Shown here: piece after piece, positions 28,418 through 36,576 of the stretch
Numbering within the stretch: position 1 is the first letter of the stretch
Layout of the letters: every line of letters begins with the position of its first letter
NCBI GenBank assembly: GCA_964393605.1
Contig: CAYMUL010000003.1
Span: 62,001 to 126,000, forward strand
Origin: CAYMUL01 sp964393605
GTDB taxonomy: Bacteria > Bacteroidota > Ignavibacteria > Ignavibacteriales > Ignavibacteriaceae
DNA: 64,000 nucleotides
Reading direction: 5' to 3'
Notes under the pieces: model-generated
Database searches by the model: none
Told to the model about the DNA's origin: nothing
What the model saw: the letters and a program-made list of their open reading frames with translations, nothing else
Position numbers and translations under genes: made by a program

Positions 28418-30676
28418 TTAGTTGTTACTGATTTGTTGTGTTATTTTTGTTGTGTCCGGTGTTTTTGGACGAGTATAGTAATAATAATATTTATAATAGG
28501 AACCGTACGAACTTCGATAGACAAAGTTGTTGAGTACCGTTCCGATAAAAGTAACACCATTCTGATCAATAATCTCAACGGCTTTCGAGATTAATTCCAT
28601 TTCGGTTGTATTCGCAGAAACTACGAGCATCGTAACATCCGCAATACGCGCAAGAATTTCAGAATCGGTTACAGCTATTACAGGGGGTGAATCCAAAAGT
28701 ATCATATCATATTTCGAGCGAAGAATGGTTAAGAATTCTTTCATCTTTTGAGATTGTAACAACTCTGCAGGATTCGGTGGAATTGTTCCGCAAGTAATAA
28801 AACTCAATCCATTCACTTCAGAATCCCGAACTATTTCTTCCAAAGAATTTTGTCCGAAGAGATAATCAACTAATCCAGGAAAACGATTCACTTGAAAGAA
28901 AGAATGAACACGCGGTTTACGTAAATCGCAATCGATAACTAAAACTTTCTTACCCGATTGTGCAAAACTTGCCGCGAGGTTAGTGCAAATCATCGTCTTC
29001 CCTTCAGATGGTGCAGATGAAGTAACAAGAATTGTGTGAATGGCTTCACCTTCAACTTTAGAAAATTGAATTCTTGTTCTCAATGCTCTGAATGCTTCGC
29101 TCGGAATTGAATCCGGTTTCTTTGCCACAATAAATTCAAACTCTTTTGTACCGTTAACACTTATCCCCTCAACTTGAGGAATCCAGCTAAGCACATTGAT
29201 ATTTTTCTTTTGCAAATCTTCCGGAGTTTTAACAGTGTTATCGAAATAATTTTTCATGAACGCATAACCGAAAGCGATGCCGCCACCAAGTACGAAACCA
29301 ACTAAAACTATCAATAATCTATTCGGTTTGGAAGGAGCGAACGGACGGCGCGCAACATCTATAATCAATACATTGCCGGGTTGCGATTGTTCGTTAATTA
29401 TAGCTTCTTGATATTTTTCTTCAACGAGCACAAAAAGCTTTTCAAGCGACTCTCTTTGTCTCTGAAACCTTGCAAAATCAATACTCGATTTTGGTAATTG
29501 ATTGAACTTAGTTTCGTAATTTTTAACTATAACATCAAGTTGATCAATTGTTGTTTTGAATGATAATGCGGCGACTTCTTGCTCAATAATATTTTGTGTT
29601 AAGGTTTTAATTTCTTCTGGACTGCTTGCAAATATTCCGGCTTTTACAATTTCAATTTTCTTTTCGAGTTTATCTTTTAATTCTTTGATCTTCTTGTTGT
29701 AATCTTGAACAGTCTTCGAATTCTCATCAATATTTTTTCCGGAAGTGATTGCGAGATCGCGGTTTATTTCAAGTTTGGCAAGTTCAATTTGAAGTGTCTT
29801 TAAATATTCTTCAGTAGCAAAGCTTTCGAGGTATGCAGAAAGTTGTGGGTCTTTTTTCTTTAATTCAGATTTGTAAGCGAGTAAAGTTTTTTCTGCGGCT
29901 GAGAGTTGGATTTTTGCAAGGTTGCGCTGTGCTTCAAATGAAGAGAGCTGTGTGATTAGAGCATTTGCCTGTTGATCAAGTGCGAACACACCGCCTTGCT
30001 GTTGAAACCTTCTCAAATCTTCTTCAGCTGTATTTAAATCTTCTAATTTTTCATTGCGCTGCTCTTCTAAAAACCGCTTTACAACTGTTAACTGGTTACG
30101 ATTAAATTCAAGATTTAGCTGTCGATAGGAATTAGCATAGACATTAGCAATCAATGCGGCTTCAAACGGAGAAGGTGATTGAACAGAAATTTCCACGATA
30201 TCCAATCCTCTTTTTTGCTCGATTGTAACTGCTTTTTCGAGCAAATCAGTAATGCTACTCTTTGGAAGAATTTTGGTTTTTTCATCTTCACCCAATATTT
30301 CCTTATCCAATAAGAGTGAAAAACTATCGTTGACACCAATAGCATAAAACGAATCAATTAGTGCTTTAGCAGATTTTTCCCGAATTGTATAACTCTTTAA
30401 AACTTCTATTTCATTCGCAATAAATCTGTCACTACCAAAATCCTGGAATTCAGGAATCAGTGGAGATTGTAAAATACTTCCACCTGGTTTACTAATTTTT
30501 AGAGAAGTTGTTGATTTATAAATATTCACCGCATTTATCGCATAGAGCGCGGCAAATGCAAGACTGGTCAAAGTAATTAAAATTATCGGAAATAAATTTG
30601 TACGGATTATATTTATATAATCCTGAAAAGTAGTTTGATTTTCTTCTTGTTGAAAATTATTGTTTAAGTTTGCCAT
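28418..30676 (-). CDS. Wzc-type bacterial tyrosine kinase / co-polymerase
   Basis: 752 residues. The N-terminal Wzz domain has a transmembrane helix near 33-55, a long coiled coil spans about 190-440, a GNVR-type region and a second helix lie near 450-475, and a CapB-type kinase domain follows. The kinase has Walker A SSAPSEGKT (about residues 550-560), Walker A' VIDCDLRKP and Walker B DMILLDSPPV. The C-terminal tail has a tyrosine cluster (YRSSYGSYYKYYYYY), the usual autophosphorylation site that controls chain length and export. It lies 5 nt downstream of the small SLBB gene, at the head of the exopolysaccharide operon. Confidence 0.92.
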   Translation of the reverse strand: MANLNNNFQQEENQTTFQDYINIIRTNLFPIILITLTSLAFAALYAINAVNIYKSTTSLKISKPGGSILQSPLIPEFQDFGSDRFIANEIEVLKSYTIREKSAKALIDSFYAIGVNDSFSLLLDKEILGEDEKTKILPKSSITDLLEKAVTIEQKRGLDIVEISVQSPSPFEAALIANVYANSYRQLNLEFNRNQLTVVKRFLEEQRNEKLEDLNTAEEDLRRFQQQGGVFALDQQANALITQLSSFEAQRNLAKIQLSAAEKTLLAYKSELKKKDPQLSAYLESFATEEYLKTLQIELAKLEINRDLAITSGKNIDENSKTVQDYNKKIKELKDKLEKKIEIVKAGIFASSPEEIKTLTQNIIEQEVAALSFKTTIDQLDVIVKNYETKFNQLPKSSIDFARFQRQRESLEKLFVLVEEKYQEAIINEQSQPGNVLIIDVARRPFAPSKPNRLLIVLVGFVLGGGIAFGYAFMKNYFDNTVKTPEDLQKKNINVLSWIPQVEGISVNGTKEFEFIVAKKPDSIPSEAFRALRTRIQFSKVEGEAIHTILVTSSAPSEGKTMICTNLAASFAQSGKKVLVIDCDLRKPRVHSFFQVNRFPGLVDYLFGQNSLEEIVRDSEVNGLSFITCGTIPPNPAELLQSQKMKEFLTILRSKYDMILLDSPPVIAVTDSEILARIADVTMLVVSANTTEMELISKAVEIIDQNGVTFIGTVLNNFVYRSSYGSYYKYYYYYTRPKTPDTTKITQQISNN

Positions 30677-30681
30677 CCAAA

Positions 30682-31191
30682 CTATCCTTTTGCAATATTT
30701 AATATTAAAATAGACAGAGAGATCAGTGTCGAAACAACAGAAAGTGTAATCGACATATAATCTCTAAAATATAATCTCGGCTCACCTGGAAGAATCAAAA
30801 CATCTCCGGCAATCAAATCGCCTTTTGGAGAAATATTCTTTACCTCTTTTTCCCAAAGAAGATCGTTGTAATTAAATTTTATCAATTCTTGTGTTTGATC
30901 TTTTACTCTGTAAATTCTAATATCTTCCAAATCTGCATCATCGGAAGGACCGCCGGCGTAAGAAACTAAATCCATCACGCTTGAATAATCGGGCACCATA
31001 TATTGCCCTGGGAATCGGACATATCCCCATACAGAAACTTTAATATTTATAGCTTCGGGATCTGAATAATCGAAAAAAGCACCTTGTGGTCTCTGAAAAT
31101 TCCTTGGGTCGGCTCCAAATCGTGTGTCACCTTCTTGCTGTGCATAATTAACCAATGATAAAAGAAAAATAATTACAAAAATTTTGTGCAT
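30682..31191 (-). CDS. Small SLBB-domain exported protein, first gene of the exopolysaccharide operon
   Basis: 169 residues. A signal peptide (to about residue 17) is followed by one SLBB domain with the motif KVSVWGYVRFPGQYMVPDYSSVMDLVSYAGG. After the linker GDVLILPGEPRL comes a C-terminal hydrophobic helix. There is no Poly_export domain, so it is not a full Wza; it may be an accessory subunit or a periplasmic partner of the Wza-like protein, which ends in a similar helix. It is the promoter-proximal gene: a consensus promoter lies at 31224-31254. Confidence 0.75.
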   Translation of the reverse strand: MHKIFVIIFLLSLVNYAQQEGDTRFGADPRNFQRPQGAFFDYSDPEAINIKVSVWGYVRFPGQYMVPDYSSVMDLVSYAGGPSDDADLEDIRIYRVKDQTQELIKFNYNDLLWEKEVKNISPKGDLIAGDVLILPGEPRLYFRDYMSITLSVVSTLISLSILILNIAKG

Positions 31192-31223
31192 TAAATTAAG
31201 TGCCCTATTTATAAATTGAGGTG

Positions 31224-31254
31224 CAAATGTACTAATTGAACGTTTCTTATCAAA
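31224..31254 (-). promoter_or_regulatory. Consensus Bacteroidota promoter of the exopolysaccharide operon
   Basis: Read on the minus strand: TTTG (31254-31251), exactly 19 nt, TACATTTG (31231-31224). This is a full match to TTTG-N19-TAnnTTTG. The start site would be near 31218, leaving a leader of about 27 nt before the SLBB gene. Confidence 0.7.
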
Positions 31255-31268
31255 TGATATTCTTCATA

Positions 31269-32126
31269 TTAAAATTTGATTTTCCGCAAAGAGATAAATG
31301 TTCCTGCGAAACTTAGAATCATTGCTGAAAAAAAATTTATTACAAAAAATATTTTTATCGAAAGATACCCGAAATTTATATTTAGCTGTGAGAAGAAATA
31401 TTTTAAACTTAAGAGAAAAATGATTGATAACGTGAATGCGATTAGACTGAAAATGATTGACGCAATATAAAATGGAATTTTTATCTGCATCTTTTTACTG
31501 CCGACTAATTTCATCGTTTCTATTTCTCCCATCCGGTTTTGCAATCCTAATTTTTGAGTAACGAATACAACGTAACATGAGAGGAACAAAATTACGGCTG
31601 TCAAAACATAAATATAATTTTCTACCTTTTTCATCCATTTCAATAATTTCGATTGAAATGAAGCATCAAATTGAACTTCTTCAATTCCAGCAATTTTTTT
31701 TATTTTGGGTAAATTCGTATTAATGTCTTCGGAAGTGAATTTCTCTTCTTCCGCTTTGAACCAAACTTGAAACGATGCCGGAAGCGGATTAACATCGAGA
31801 AAAACTGAGAAATCTTCCCCTGTCTCCGCAATAAATTTTTTCTTTGCATCTTCAACGGATGTGAATTCTATTTTAGATACGCCCGAAATTTCATGTAATC
31901 TTTTTCTAATTTCTTCGAGCTGATGATTGTTAGCATCTGGTTTGACATACGCCGTAACAAACATAGATTCACTTAAAAATTGATTCAACTCCTTCTTCTT
32001 TTGATTGATAAAAAAAGAAAATGTAATCAATAAAATTCCAACAGTAATTGAAACAATAGAAAAAAAGGAAACGACCGGCGTTCCGAAAACTATTTTTTTT
32101 GCTTCTCTAATTGAAAATACTATCAT
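31269..32126 (-). CDS. ftsX: Cell division protein FtsX
   Basis: 285 residues. One N-terminal transmembrane helix (18-38), an extracytoplasmic domain with the FtsX pattern (MFVTAYVKPDANNHQLEEIRK, ...LPASFQVWFKAEEEK), then three C-terminal helices with the conserved RMGEIETMKLVGSKKMQIKIPF segment after the second helix. With FtsE it activates cell wall hydrolases at the septum. FtsE is not adjacent here. It follows the lipoprotein gene by 2 nt and so probably shares its operon. Confidence 0.88.
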   Translation of the reverse strand: MIVFSIREAKKIVFGTPVVSFFSIVSITVGILLITFSFFINQKKKELNQFLSESMFVTAYVKPDANNHQLEEIRKRLHEISGVSKIEFTSVEDAKKKFIAETGEDFSVFLDVNPLPASFQVWFKAEEEKFTSEDINTNLPKIKKIAGIEEVQFDASFQSKLLKWMKKVENYIYVLTAVILFLSCYVVFVTQKLGLQNRMGEIETMKLVGSKKMQIKIPFYIASIIFSLIAFTLSIIFLLSLKYFFSQLNINFGYLSIKIFFVINFFSAMILSFAGTFISLRKIKF

Positions 32127-32128
32127 GT

Positions 32129-32629
32129 TTAAAAGTTAGATTCGTCCAGCCATTTTGTCATTTTCCAATTGCCGCTTTCATTTTTCTTTAAAGTAAGATT
32201 TACCCGACCATTTAATCGGACGATATCTGAAGGATTAAATGTTACGGTGAGATTAAAACCTCTGATAACATTTGCGTTCGTACTATCGGAGGATGAAAGT
32301 ACAATATTATTCCAGATCAAATCCAACCTCTCCGCATTTCTAAAAAGCCCATACGTAACTTTCATCTCCTCCAGACGACTCCATGTGATATCGAAACCGA
32401 GGTCATAATCTCGATAAGTGAATAAGAAATCGTCATCGAGAATTAAACCGTAGATTGTTGTGTCGCGAAATGTATAAGCATATTGAAGATTCTGAAAAAC
32501 TCCGTCAACTGTTTTGAGATCTGCTAAACCGGAAGTAGTGCCGCTATTGCTGAAATCAACTCGAGGAGAAAATGGATTTTGGCATCCGACAATAAAAACA
32601 CATCCGAAGAAAAAATATTTTTTAATAAT
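32129..32629 (-). CDS. Exported lipoprotein with probable ATT start codon, NTF2-like fold suspected
   Basis: 166 residues when translated from ATT at 32629. In that frame no ATG, GTG or TTG precedes the signal peptide; the first ATG is at 32365, inside the domain. From ATT the product begins with the perfect lipoprotein signal (M)IKKYFFFGCVFIVGC, followed by QNPFSPRVDF. GAAAGG lies 5 nt upstream of the ATT, and ATTATTAA overlaps the stop of the preceding gene by 8 nt, which favours translational coupling. The mature part (QYAYTFRDTTIYGLILDDDFLFTY) resembles SnoaL/NTF2-like folds. A sequencing error is the alternative to an ATT start. Function unknown. Confidence 0.6.
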   Translation of the reverse strand: MIKKYFFFGCVFIVGCQNPFSPRVDFSNSGTTSGLADLKTVDGVFQNLQYAYTFRDTTIYGLILDDDFLFTYRDYDLGFDITWSRLEEMKVTYGLFRNAERLDLIWNNIVLSSSDSTNANVIRGFNLTVTFNPSDIVRLNGRVNLTLKKNESGNWKMTKWLDESNF

Positions 32630-33215
32630 AAAGACCTTTCAATTCGCTCCACGTCGGCAAATCGCTGTTCTTCAAATCCTGCCAATAGTAGATAGACCAA
32701 ACCGAACGGCTATCGCGAATGAATTTCAATTTTATCTCGCCTTGAAATTGTTTGGGATTTGCTTCATCTGAGTGAGGAATGTTGAGGAAATAACTCGCAC
32801 TATAAAAAAGACTATCGCCGAAAGAATTCTGAACGACCTCGCTCAAAGTAATAAGCATCGGTTGATCGCTTGGCATTTTGTTTTTGATATTGTTGAAGTA
32901 TTGTTCTTCGCTTTTCAAATTCCAATTTTGTGCTAATCCCGGAAAACGAGAAGATGCGCCGGCAGATGGCAAAAATTGGAAATTGATTTTCGTGAAAGTG
33001 GAATCGCTCAGAGTCGAAAGATAATTTTGCGTATTTTTTTCTTTAAGCGAATTGGTAAAATTTTCGATTAATATTGTCGGCGTTGTAGCTTGTATAAAAT
33101 TAGCTCTCGCATCTTCGGGCGTTTCTGCAACTCTAACAGAAAAAATATCGCAACCTAAATTGAAGAACAAATTCACAATTAAAATTATAAACGATATTCT
33201 AAAAATATTTTTCAT
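32622..33215 (-). CDS. Exported lipoprotein, NTF2-like fold suspected
   Basis: 197 residues. The signal peptide ends in the lipobox FFNLGC, followed by DIFSVRVAETPEDARANF. The mature part (PTILIENFTNSLKEKNTQNYLSTLSDSTFTKINF ... SVWSIYYWQDL) has the helix-then-curved-sheet pattern of NTF2/SnoaL-like domains. The closing WKMTKWLDE of the next gene is similar to its SVWSIYYWQD, so the two may be tandem paralogues. Function not recognised. It lies between recR and the ATT-start lipoprotein. Confidence 0.65.
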   Translation of the reverse strand: MKNIFRISFIILIVNLFFNLGCDIFSVRVAETPEDARANFIQATTPTILIENFTNSLKEKNTQNYLSTLSDSTFTKINFQFLPSAGASSRFPGLAQNWNLKSEEQYFNNIKNKMPSDQPMLITLSEVVQNSFGDSLFYSASYFLNIPHSDEANPKQFQGEIKLKFIRDSRSVWSIYYWQDLKNSDLPTWSELKGLYY

Positions 33216-33221
33216 AACAAA

Positions 33222-33815
33222 CTAAATAGAGATTCGACCAATTACGGCGCGCCCGATCGTCGCTTCATCACTGAATTCCAAATCTCCGCCAATAGGGATT
33301 CCGCGCGCTATTCTTGAAACTGAAATATTTTTTGACTTCACCAACTTTGCAATGTATAGTGCGGTTGTTTCTCCTTCTGTATCGGGATTAAGTGCAAGTA
33401 TAACTTCTTTCACATCCGGATTGAGACGAGAAATGAGTTCATTTATTTTCAGATGCTCGTGTGTGATTCCCGAAAGCGGCGAAAGTACACCGCCAAGAAC
33501 ATGATACATTCCATTGAACTCGTGTGTCTTTTCAATTGCAATGACATCGTTAGCTTCTTCAACAACGCAGATGATTGAATGATCGCGCTTGACGCTTGTG
33601 CAAACTTCGCATTCATCGAACTCGGTCAAATTATAACATGTTTTGCAAAATCTGATTTTCTCTTTCATTACTGTAACAGCATTAACAAACTTCGCAACAT
33701 CTTCATTTGAATTTTTCAAAAGATGAAGCGATAATCTTTGCGCAGTTTTCTTTCCGATTCCCGGGAACTTACTGAATTCATCAATCACTGCTTGTATCGG
33801 TGCGGAGAGAAACAT
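33222..33815 (-). CDS. recR: Recombination mediator protein RecR
   Basis: 197 residues, usual length. An N-terminal helix-hairpin-helix (FPGIGKKTAQRLSLHLL), a four-cysteine zinc finger (CKTCYNLTEFDECEVC), a Toprim domain (IICVVEEANDVIAIEKTHEFNGMYHVLGG) and the Walker-B-like end (ARGIPIGGDLEFSDEATIGRAVIGR). It acts in RecFOR-dependent loading of RecA at gaps. It directly follows ybaB, the classic ybaB-recR pair; dnaX is not in front of ybaB here. Confidence 0.96.
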   Translation of the reverse strand: MFLSAPIQAVIDEFSKFPGIGKKTAQRLSLHLLKNSNEDVAKFVNAVTVMKEKIRFCKTCYNLTEFDECEVCTSVKRDHSIICVVEEANDVIAIEKTHEFNGMYHVLGGVLSPLSGITHEHLKINELISRLNPDVKEVILALNPDTEGETTALYIAKLVKSKNISVSRIARGIPIGGDLEFSDEATIGRAVIGRISI

Positions 33816-33816
33816 A

Positions 33817-34143
33817 TCAGAATCCGGGAATATTTAAGCCCGGAGGTAACATTCCTTTTGTAACTTTTCCCATCTCTTCTTCGGCTAATTTTGCCGCGCT
33901 TGCAAGAGCTTTATTCACTGCGGCAACAACTAAATCTTCCAAAATTTCTTTTTCATTTTTGTCGATTACCTGCGGGTCGATTTCAACAGAAATAAGTTCT
34001 TTGTTTCCGCTTGCAGTTGCTTTAATCATTCCACCGCCTGCTTCTTCGGTAACTGTTTTGCTGCCGAGTTGCTGTTGTGCTCTTTGTAATTCTTCTTGCA
34101 ATTTTTGAACTTGCTTTAACATTCCGGGCATTCCGCCTTTCAT
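33817..34143 (-). CDS. YbaB/EbfC-family nucleoid-associated protein
   Basis: 108 residues. Met/Gly-rich start (MKGGMPGMLKQVQKLQEELQRAQQQLG), then the YbaB core (VTEEAGGGMIKATASGNKELISVEIDPQVI) and a C-terminal helix with Met-Gly-rich tail. It binds DNA as a dimer. The start has GGAG 7 nt upstream. One base separates its stop from the recR start codon. Confidence 0.94.
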   Translation of the reverse strand: MKGGMPGMLKQVQKLQEELQRAQQQLGSKTVTEEAGGGMIKATASGNKELISVEIDPQVIDKNEKEILEDLVVAAVNKALASAAKLAEEEMGKVTKGMLPPGLNIPGF

Positions 34144-34187
34144 TCAATACTCCTTTAATTAAATTTCATTAATATACGATTCGCCTG

Positions 34188-34219
34188 CAAAAATAATTTA
34201 TTCAGCTATTTTATAACAA
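34188..34219 (-). promoter_or_regulatory. Possible promoter of ybaB-recR
   Basis: On the minus strand TATTTTTG (34195-34188) fits the -7 element TAnnTTTG. The nearest -33 candidate (ATTG, ending at 34217) is 21 nt away, longer than consensus. Confidence 0.3.
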
Positions 34220-34259
34220 TTATTTTTAATAATTTTTAGGGTAAAATAGAAGCAAGAAA

Positions 34260-34922
34260 TTGACAACACGGAATTACATCGAAAAAAATAAGCAACCCGA
34301 TAACTCGTTTATTGTGAGTTACAAAGATTTCTATCCCCTTTCCGAAAAAAGGAAATTGCGATTTAGAAATATGGGGAAAGAGTTTGCTCTTATCGAAGCG
34401 TTCTTTCTTGAATATCTGAAAGGATACGAGATTGCAACTATCTTTAAAAAACAATCGGATGGTTTTCAATTTTTCGAAGATCATGAAGAACTTCCCATCT
34501 GCCTTAAAATTTTTAATCATGTTTCAGAAGAATCGGCTCAACATTTCGGAAGAAAAATTTTTGAAGAACTTCCGGTTCCATATTATCAATATTATTTTGG
34601 AGAAAAATTATTGCCCGTATCGGAAAGCCAACTTTGGGCATACGATATTTTAAGTCCCGAAGATTCCAAAGCACTGATTCGCCGCGCATTTAAGGTAAAT
34701 ATTCTTCTCAAATCTTTTTTTGAAAGAAGGAATGCACGATTGATGGAATTCAAATCTTACTTTGGGAAAAAAGATGAAGCACTATTTTTTATCGGAGAAT
34801 GTTCTCCGTTATCACTAAAAGTTAAGTTAAATTCGGAAGTCAATTTTGAAAATATTCTAAATTTTAAGAACAGTTCAGATTTGAAAAATTATACTTTATT
34901 GTTAAAAGGACTTATCCAATAA
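34260..34922 (+). CDS. PurC (SAICAR synthetase)-like protein with degraded active site
   Basis: 220 residues from a TTG start. The pattern follows PurC: FIVSYKDFYPLSEKRKLRFRNMGKEFALIEAFFLEYLKGYEIATIF corresponds to the DxxTAFNGKKK...G..N..IS..LFEYL region. VNILLKSFFERRNARLMEFKSYFG...FIGECSPLS corresponds to the late IN.L...G..L.DFKLEFG...DE.SPD segment. The N-terminal ATP-loop (GKxRDxY), the VVRN.AAGS substrate motif and the DE of the metal site are not seen. It may be a divergent or inactive paralogue. purS and purQ lie downstream in the same run, which supports the family call. It abuts psd with no gap. Confidence 0.5.
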   Translation: MTTRNYIEKNKQPDNSFIVSYKDFYPLSEKRKLRFRNMGKEFALIEAFFLEYLKGYEIATIFKKQSDGFQFFEDHEELPICLKIFNHVSEESAQHFGRKIFEELPVPYYQYYFGEKLLPVSESQLWAYDILSPEDSKALIRRAFKVNILLKSFFERRNARLMEFKSYFGKKDEALFFIGECSPLSLKVKLNSEVNFENILNFKNSSDLKNYTLLLKGLIQ

Positions 34923-35570
34923 ATGTTAACTAAGTACGGCTATAACACAATCGGCGTGATGATGGTGATTGCCTTTTCACTCGTTGTGGTTTTTATTTTT
35001 GCTCAGAATAATCCTGTAAGATTTATCTCCCTCGGGCTTGCAATTTTTATAGTTGTCTTCACTTTAAATTTTTTCCGCGATCCGGAAAGAACAACCCCGA
35101 ACGAAAATGGAATTGTTATTTCCCCCGCAGACGGAAAGGTAATTATTATTAAAGAAGTCGAGGAAAAAAAATTTCTCAATTCGAAAGGAACACAAATATC
35201 TGTTTTCATGTCGCCTTTAAATGTACATGTTAACCGCATTCCGATTACCGGACAGGTCGATTACATAAAATATGTAAAAGGAAAATATCTCGTCGCTTAT
35301 GATGAAAAAGCTTCGGAAGAAAATGAGAGATCGGAAATAGGAATCACAAATCCGCTCGGGAAAGTTTTCTTCACACAAGTTGCCGGATATGTTGCGCGTA
35401 GAATTGTGTACGATTTGAAACTTAACGATTCTGTTTTTATCGGCAACCGTTTTGGAATGATAAAATTCGGCAGCCGCGTTGATGTTGTTGTGGATTCTTC
35501 ATGGTCTGTGAATGTTAAAATCGGAGATAAAGTTTCGGCGGGAGAAACTATTCTCTTCAAGAAAAAATAA
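34923..35570 (+). CDS. psd: Phosphatidylserine decarboxylase, short (archaeal-type) form
   Basis: 215 residues. It converts phosphatidylserine to phosphatidylethanolamine at the inner membrane. Two N-terminal hydrophobic segments (10-50) precede FFRDPERTTP, VISPADGKV, VFMSPLNVHVNRIP and the self-cleavage site FGMIKFGSRVDV, where the GS pair gives the pyruvoyl chain. This is the compact family without the long N-terminus of E. coli Psd. The ATG follows the previous stop directly, and the stop overlaps the pssA start by one base. Confidence 0.93.
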   Translation: MLTKYGYNTIGVMMVIAFSLVVVFIFAQNNPVRFISLGLAIFIVVFTLNFFRDPERTTPNENGIVISPADGKVIIIKEVEEKKFLNSKGTQISVFMSPLNVHVNRIPITGQVDYIKYVKGKYLVAYDEKASEENERSEIGITNPLGKVFFTQVAGYVARRIVYDLKLNDSVFIGNRFGMIKFGSRVDVVVDSSWSVNVKIGDKVSAGETILFKKK

Positions 35571-36307
35571 TGCTCAACAACGGTTTAAATAACGTCAACT
35601 TTAAAAGAATATTTCCAAATAGTTTTACATTTGGAAACATGACTTGCGGTTTCCTTTCAATTGTATATTCGGCGAAAGGAGAATTCATCACTGCCGCGTG
35701 GCTAATAATTATTGCAACACTTTGCGATGCCCTCGACGGAGTTGTCGCGCGCTTAACAAAAACAACAAATCAATTCGGCGTAGAACTTGATTCGCTCGCA
35801 GATGTGATCAGTTTTGGTGCGGCACCTGCATATCTTATTTATACTTATCAACTTCACGATTATTCTTCAGCAGGTTTAGTAATTGCAATTATTTTCCTTC
35901 TCGCCGGAGGATTCAGACTCGCAAGATTTAATACACAACTCACAAGTTTTGATAAAGAATATTTTGTCGGTTTGCCAATTCCAAGTGCGGCAATTACCGT
36001 TGCATCATTTGTTCTGATTAGTCTAAACAATATTGAATTTAGAACATTCTTCGAACCATACATACTTTATCTAATTTTAGCAATCTCGTTGTTGATGATC
36101 AGCCGCATAAAATATGATTCGATCCCGAGTTTTAAATTTGATGTATTAAAAGAAAAACCAATTTTCCCGTTGTTAATTCTCGCATCATTAATAGCCGCAA
36201 TCATCACAAAAGGTGAAGCAATATTTTATGTCTTTTTACTCTTCATCTCCTTCGGAGTATTGAGATCACTGATTTACAAACTTAAAATTATTCCAAACAA
36301 AAAATAA
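35570..36307 (+). CDS. pssA: CDP-diacylglycerol-serine O-phosphatidyltransferase
   Basis: 245 residues with about eight hydrophobic helices. The CDP-alcohol phosphotransferase signature D-G-x2-A-R-x8-G-x3-D-x3-D is complete: CDALDGVVARLTKTTNQFGVELDSLAD. It makes phosphatidylserine, the substrate of the psd product encoded immediately upstream. FKRIFPNSFTFGNMTCGF at the N-terminus is typical of the family. Confidence 0.93.
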   Translation: MLNNGLNNVNFKRIFPNSFTFGNMTCGFLSIVYSAKGEFITAAWLIIIATLCDALDGVVARLTKTTNQFGVELDSLADVISFGAAPAYLIYTYQLHDYSSAGLVIAIIFLLAGGFRLARFNTQLTSFDKEYFVGLPIPSAAITVASFVLISLNNIEFRTFFEPYILYLILAISLLMISRIKYDSIPSFKFDVLKEKPIFPLLILASLIAAIITKGEAIFYVFLLFISFGVLRSLIYKLKIIPNKK

Positions 36308-36324
36308 CACGCAAAGGATGACAA

Positions 36325-36576
36325 TTGTTCAAGGCGAAAGTTTTAGTTAAGAGAAGAAAATCAATTTTAGATCCGCAGGGGAAAGCCGCAGAACAAGGCG
36401 CAAAACTGCTCGGCTTCAATAACATTTCCCGCGTGAGAGTTGATAAAGAAATTGAATTTTTCGTCGATACAAAAAATAAAAATGAAGCAGAAAATGAAGC
36501 GAAAGAATTTTGCTCAAAACTTCTTGCAAATCCAATTATGGAAGATTTTGAAATTGAGTTGACGAATGTCGGATAA
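36325..36576 (+). CDS. purS: Phosphoribosylformylglycinamidine synthase subunit PurS
   Basis: 83 residues from TTG at 36325, with AAAGGA 6 nt upstream. It shows the PurS pattern VLVKRRKSILDPQGKA ... LLGFNNISRVRVDKEIEF ... CSKLLANPIMEDFEIE. PurS bridges PurL and PurQ in the FGAM synthase complex. It overlaps purQ by 11 nt. purL is not in the window. Confidence 0.95.
   Translation: MFKAKVLVKRRKSILDPQGKAAEQGAKLLGFNNISRVRVDKEIEFFVDTKNKNEAENEAKEFCSKLLANPIMEDFEIELTNVG

Noticed and set aside
32129..32365. 78-residue version of the ATT-start lipoprotein beginning at the ATG 32365
   Set aside because: It would start in the middle of the folded domain and lose the perfect lipoprotein signal and half of the coding-like sequence.
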